Below the pieces are notes generated by a model. It did not search any database. It was not told the DNA's origin and was given only the letters and a program-made list of their open reading frames with translations. Of a DNA stretch of 34,710 nucleotides, positions 34,115 to 34,710 are shown piece after piece (position 1 is the first letter of the stretch; each line of letters begins with the position of its first letter). Both the position numbers and the translations under genes were made by a program. The stretch comes from Novosphingobium sp. (GTDB lineage: Bacteria > Pseudomonadota > Alphaproteobacteria > Sphingomonadales > Sphingomonadaceae), in assembly GCA_027311705.1 (NCBI GenBank), contig DAICYJ010000048.1, forward strand, positions 1-34,710, given 5' to 3'.

Positions 34115-34710
34115 TCAGCCGTTCGCGGCGCGGCGCGTGCCGCCGTGCTGCGCGCACAGGCCGGCGACTTGCGATGAAGGGACGGGCGGGCTGATCAGGT
34201 AGCCCTGGATCATGTCGCACCCTTCCTTCAGCAGCGCATCTGCGTGGGCGGCGGATTCGACGCCTTCGGCCAGGGTTTCCATGCCCAGCGCGCCAGCGAG
34301 CGCCGCGATGGCGCGAATGATGGCGAGCGCGCCGGGATCGCTGCCCAGATCGCGCACGAAGCTCTGGTCGATCTTCAGCTTGTCGAACGGGAACGAGCGC
34401 AAGTAGCTGAGCGACGAATAGCCGGTGCCGAAATCGTCGAGCGCAACGCGCACTCCCAGCGATCGCAACGAATGCAGCGTGGCGACGGTGCGGTCGACAT
34501 TGCTGATGAAGATGCTTTCGGTGATTTCCAGCTCCAGCCGCTGGGCCGGCAGGCCCGATCCGGCCAGCGCGCGCACCACCGCTTGCCCCAGTGCGGGGCT
34601 GGAAAACTGGCGCGGCGAGATGTTGACCGCGACCGAGGGTTCGCCCGGCCAGCTGGCGGCATGATGGCACGCCTCCATCAGCGCCCACTCGCCCAACGGG
34701 ATGATCAGGC
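34115..34710 (-). CDS. EAL-domain cyclic-di-GMP phosphodiesterase, C-terminal part
   Basis: The gene runs off the right edge; only the last 198 or so residues are inside, and the EAL tripeptide itself is outside. The visible part covers AVNISPRQF, LEITES, DDFGTGYSSLSYL, LKIDQSFV, and AEGVES, which hold the conserved metal and substrate residues of active EAL domains, and ends GYLISPPVP. All key acids seen here are kept, so it is probably active in cleaving cyclic-di-GMP. N-terminal GGDEF, PAS or membrane domains may precede it outside the window. The stop is at 34115. Confidence 0.93.
   Translation of the reverse strand, partial: LIIPLGEWALMEACHHAASWPGEPSVAVNISPRQFSSPALGQAVVRALAGSGLPAQRLELEITESIFISNVDRTVATLHSLRSLGVRVALDDFGTGYSSLSYLRSFPFDKLKIDQSFVRDLGSDPGALAIIRAIAALAGALGMETLAEGVESAAHADALLKEGCDMIQGYLISPPVPSSQVAGLCAQHGGTRRAANG

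Overview
The window looks like chromosomal DNA of a GC-rich alphaproteobacterium, most likely a sphingomonad (Novosphingobium-like). The reasons are: the phosphotransferase ChpT of the CckA-ChpT-CtrA cell-cycle relay; a heat-shock sigma factor RpoH of the alphaproteobacterial type; a large TonB-dependent receptor; a tig...clpP-clpX region; and short GC-rich palindromic repeats of the kind scattered through sphingomonad genomes. I see no phage, transposase, CRISPR array or replication origin. Most genes are housekeeping. Family names come from motifs I could read in the translations, not from database searches.

Layout. Bases 100-2890 (+): a ParA-type ATPase, a small protein with a C-terminal ribbon-helix-helix domain, and a TPR/SPOR lipoprotein, ended by a terminator. 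Bases 2898-5179 (-): pyrB followed by a pseudo-dihydroorotase (PyrC') that lacks the metal site, overlapping by ATGA. Bases 5264-7141 (+): signal peptide peptidase sppA, then a REP-like double palindrome, a 59-residue proline-rich protein (-) and tRNA-Leu(UAG). Bases 7725-13986: trigger factor with a long Lys/Ala tail, clpP and clpX on the + strand. This cluster is split by a + strand orphan gene and a - strand secreted amidase. Bases 14085-14414: a small tyrosine-phosphatase-like gene.

Bases 14530-18635 (all -): JAMM peptidase, chpT, a peptidoglycan amidase, the RNase P RNA (rnpB), a zinc-type cation diffusion facilitator and a FAS1-domain protein. Bases 18827-21241 (+): an 804-residue repeat protein with C-terminal RTX calcium-binding repeats, probably secreted by a type I system. 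Bases 21251-22339 (-): an L,D-transpeptidase-like protein and a small coiled-coil lipoprotein. Bases 22784-24789 (+): rluD-type pseudouridine synthase and rpoH. Bases 24849-26429 (-): a short-chain dehydrogenase and an outer-membrane barrel protein. Bases 26608-27336 (+): mtgA. Bases 27428-31229 (-): a secreted PPC-like protein and a TonB-dependent receptor. The rest holds a PP1/ApaH-type phosphatase (-), a structured intergenic stretch, a SIMPL-domain protein (-), a glyoxalase-like protein (+) and the C-terminal part of an EAL phosphodiesterase (-) running off the window.

Functional threads. Protein quality control (tig, clpP, clpX, rpoH) is concentrated here. Envelope maintenance is the second theme (sppA, two peptidoglycan enzymes, mtgA, lipoproteins, TonB receptor). 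I did not find an obvious new defence or mobile system. The items most worth a second look are the ParA/RHH/TPR-SPOR cassette, the catalytically dead DHOase, the H1-like tail on trigger factor, the minimal ORF fused to the rpoH start, the structured RNA candidate near 32.6-32.8 kb, and several nested palindromes and tandem repeats in intergenic DNA.
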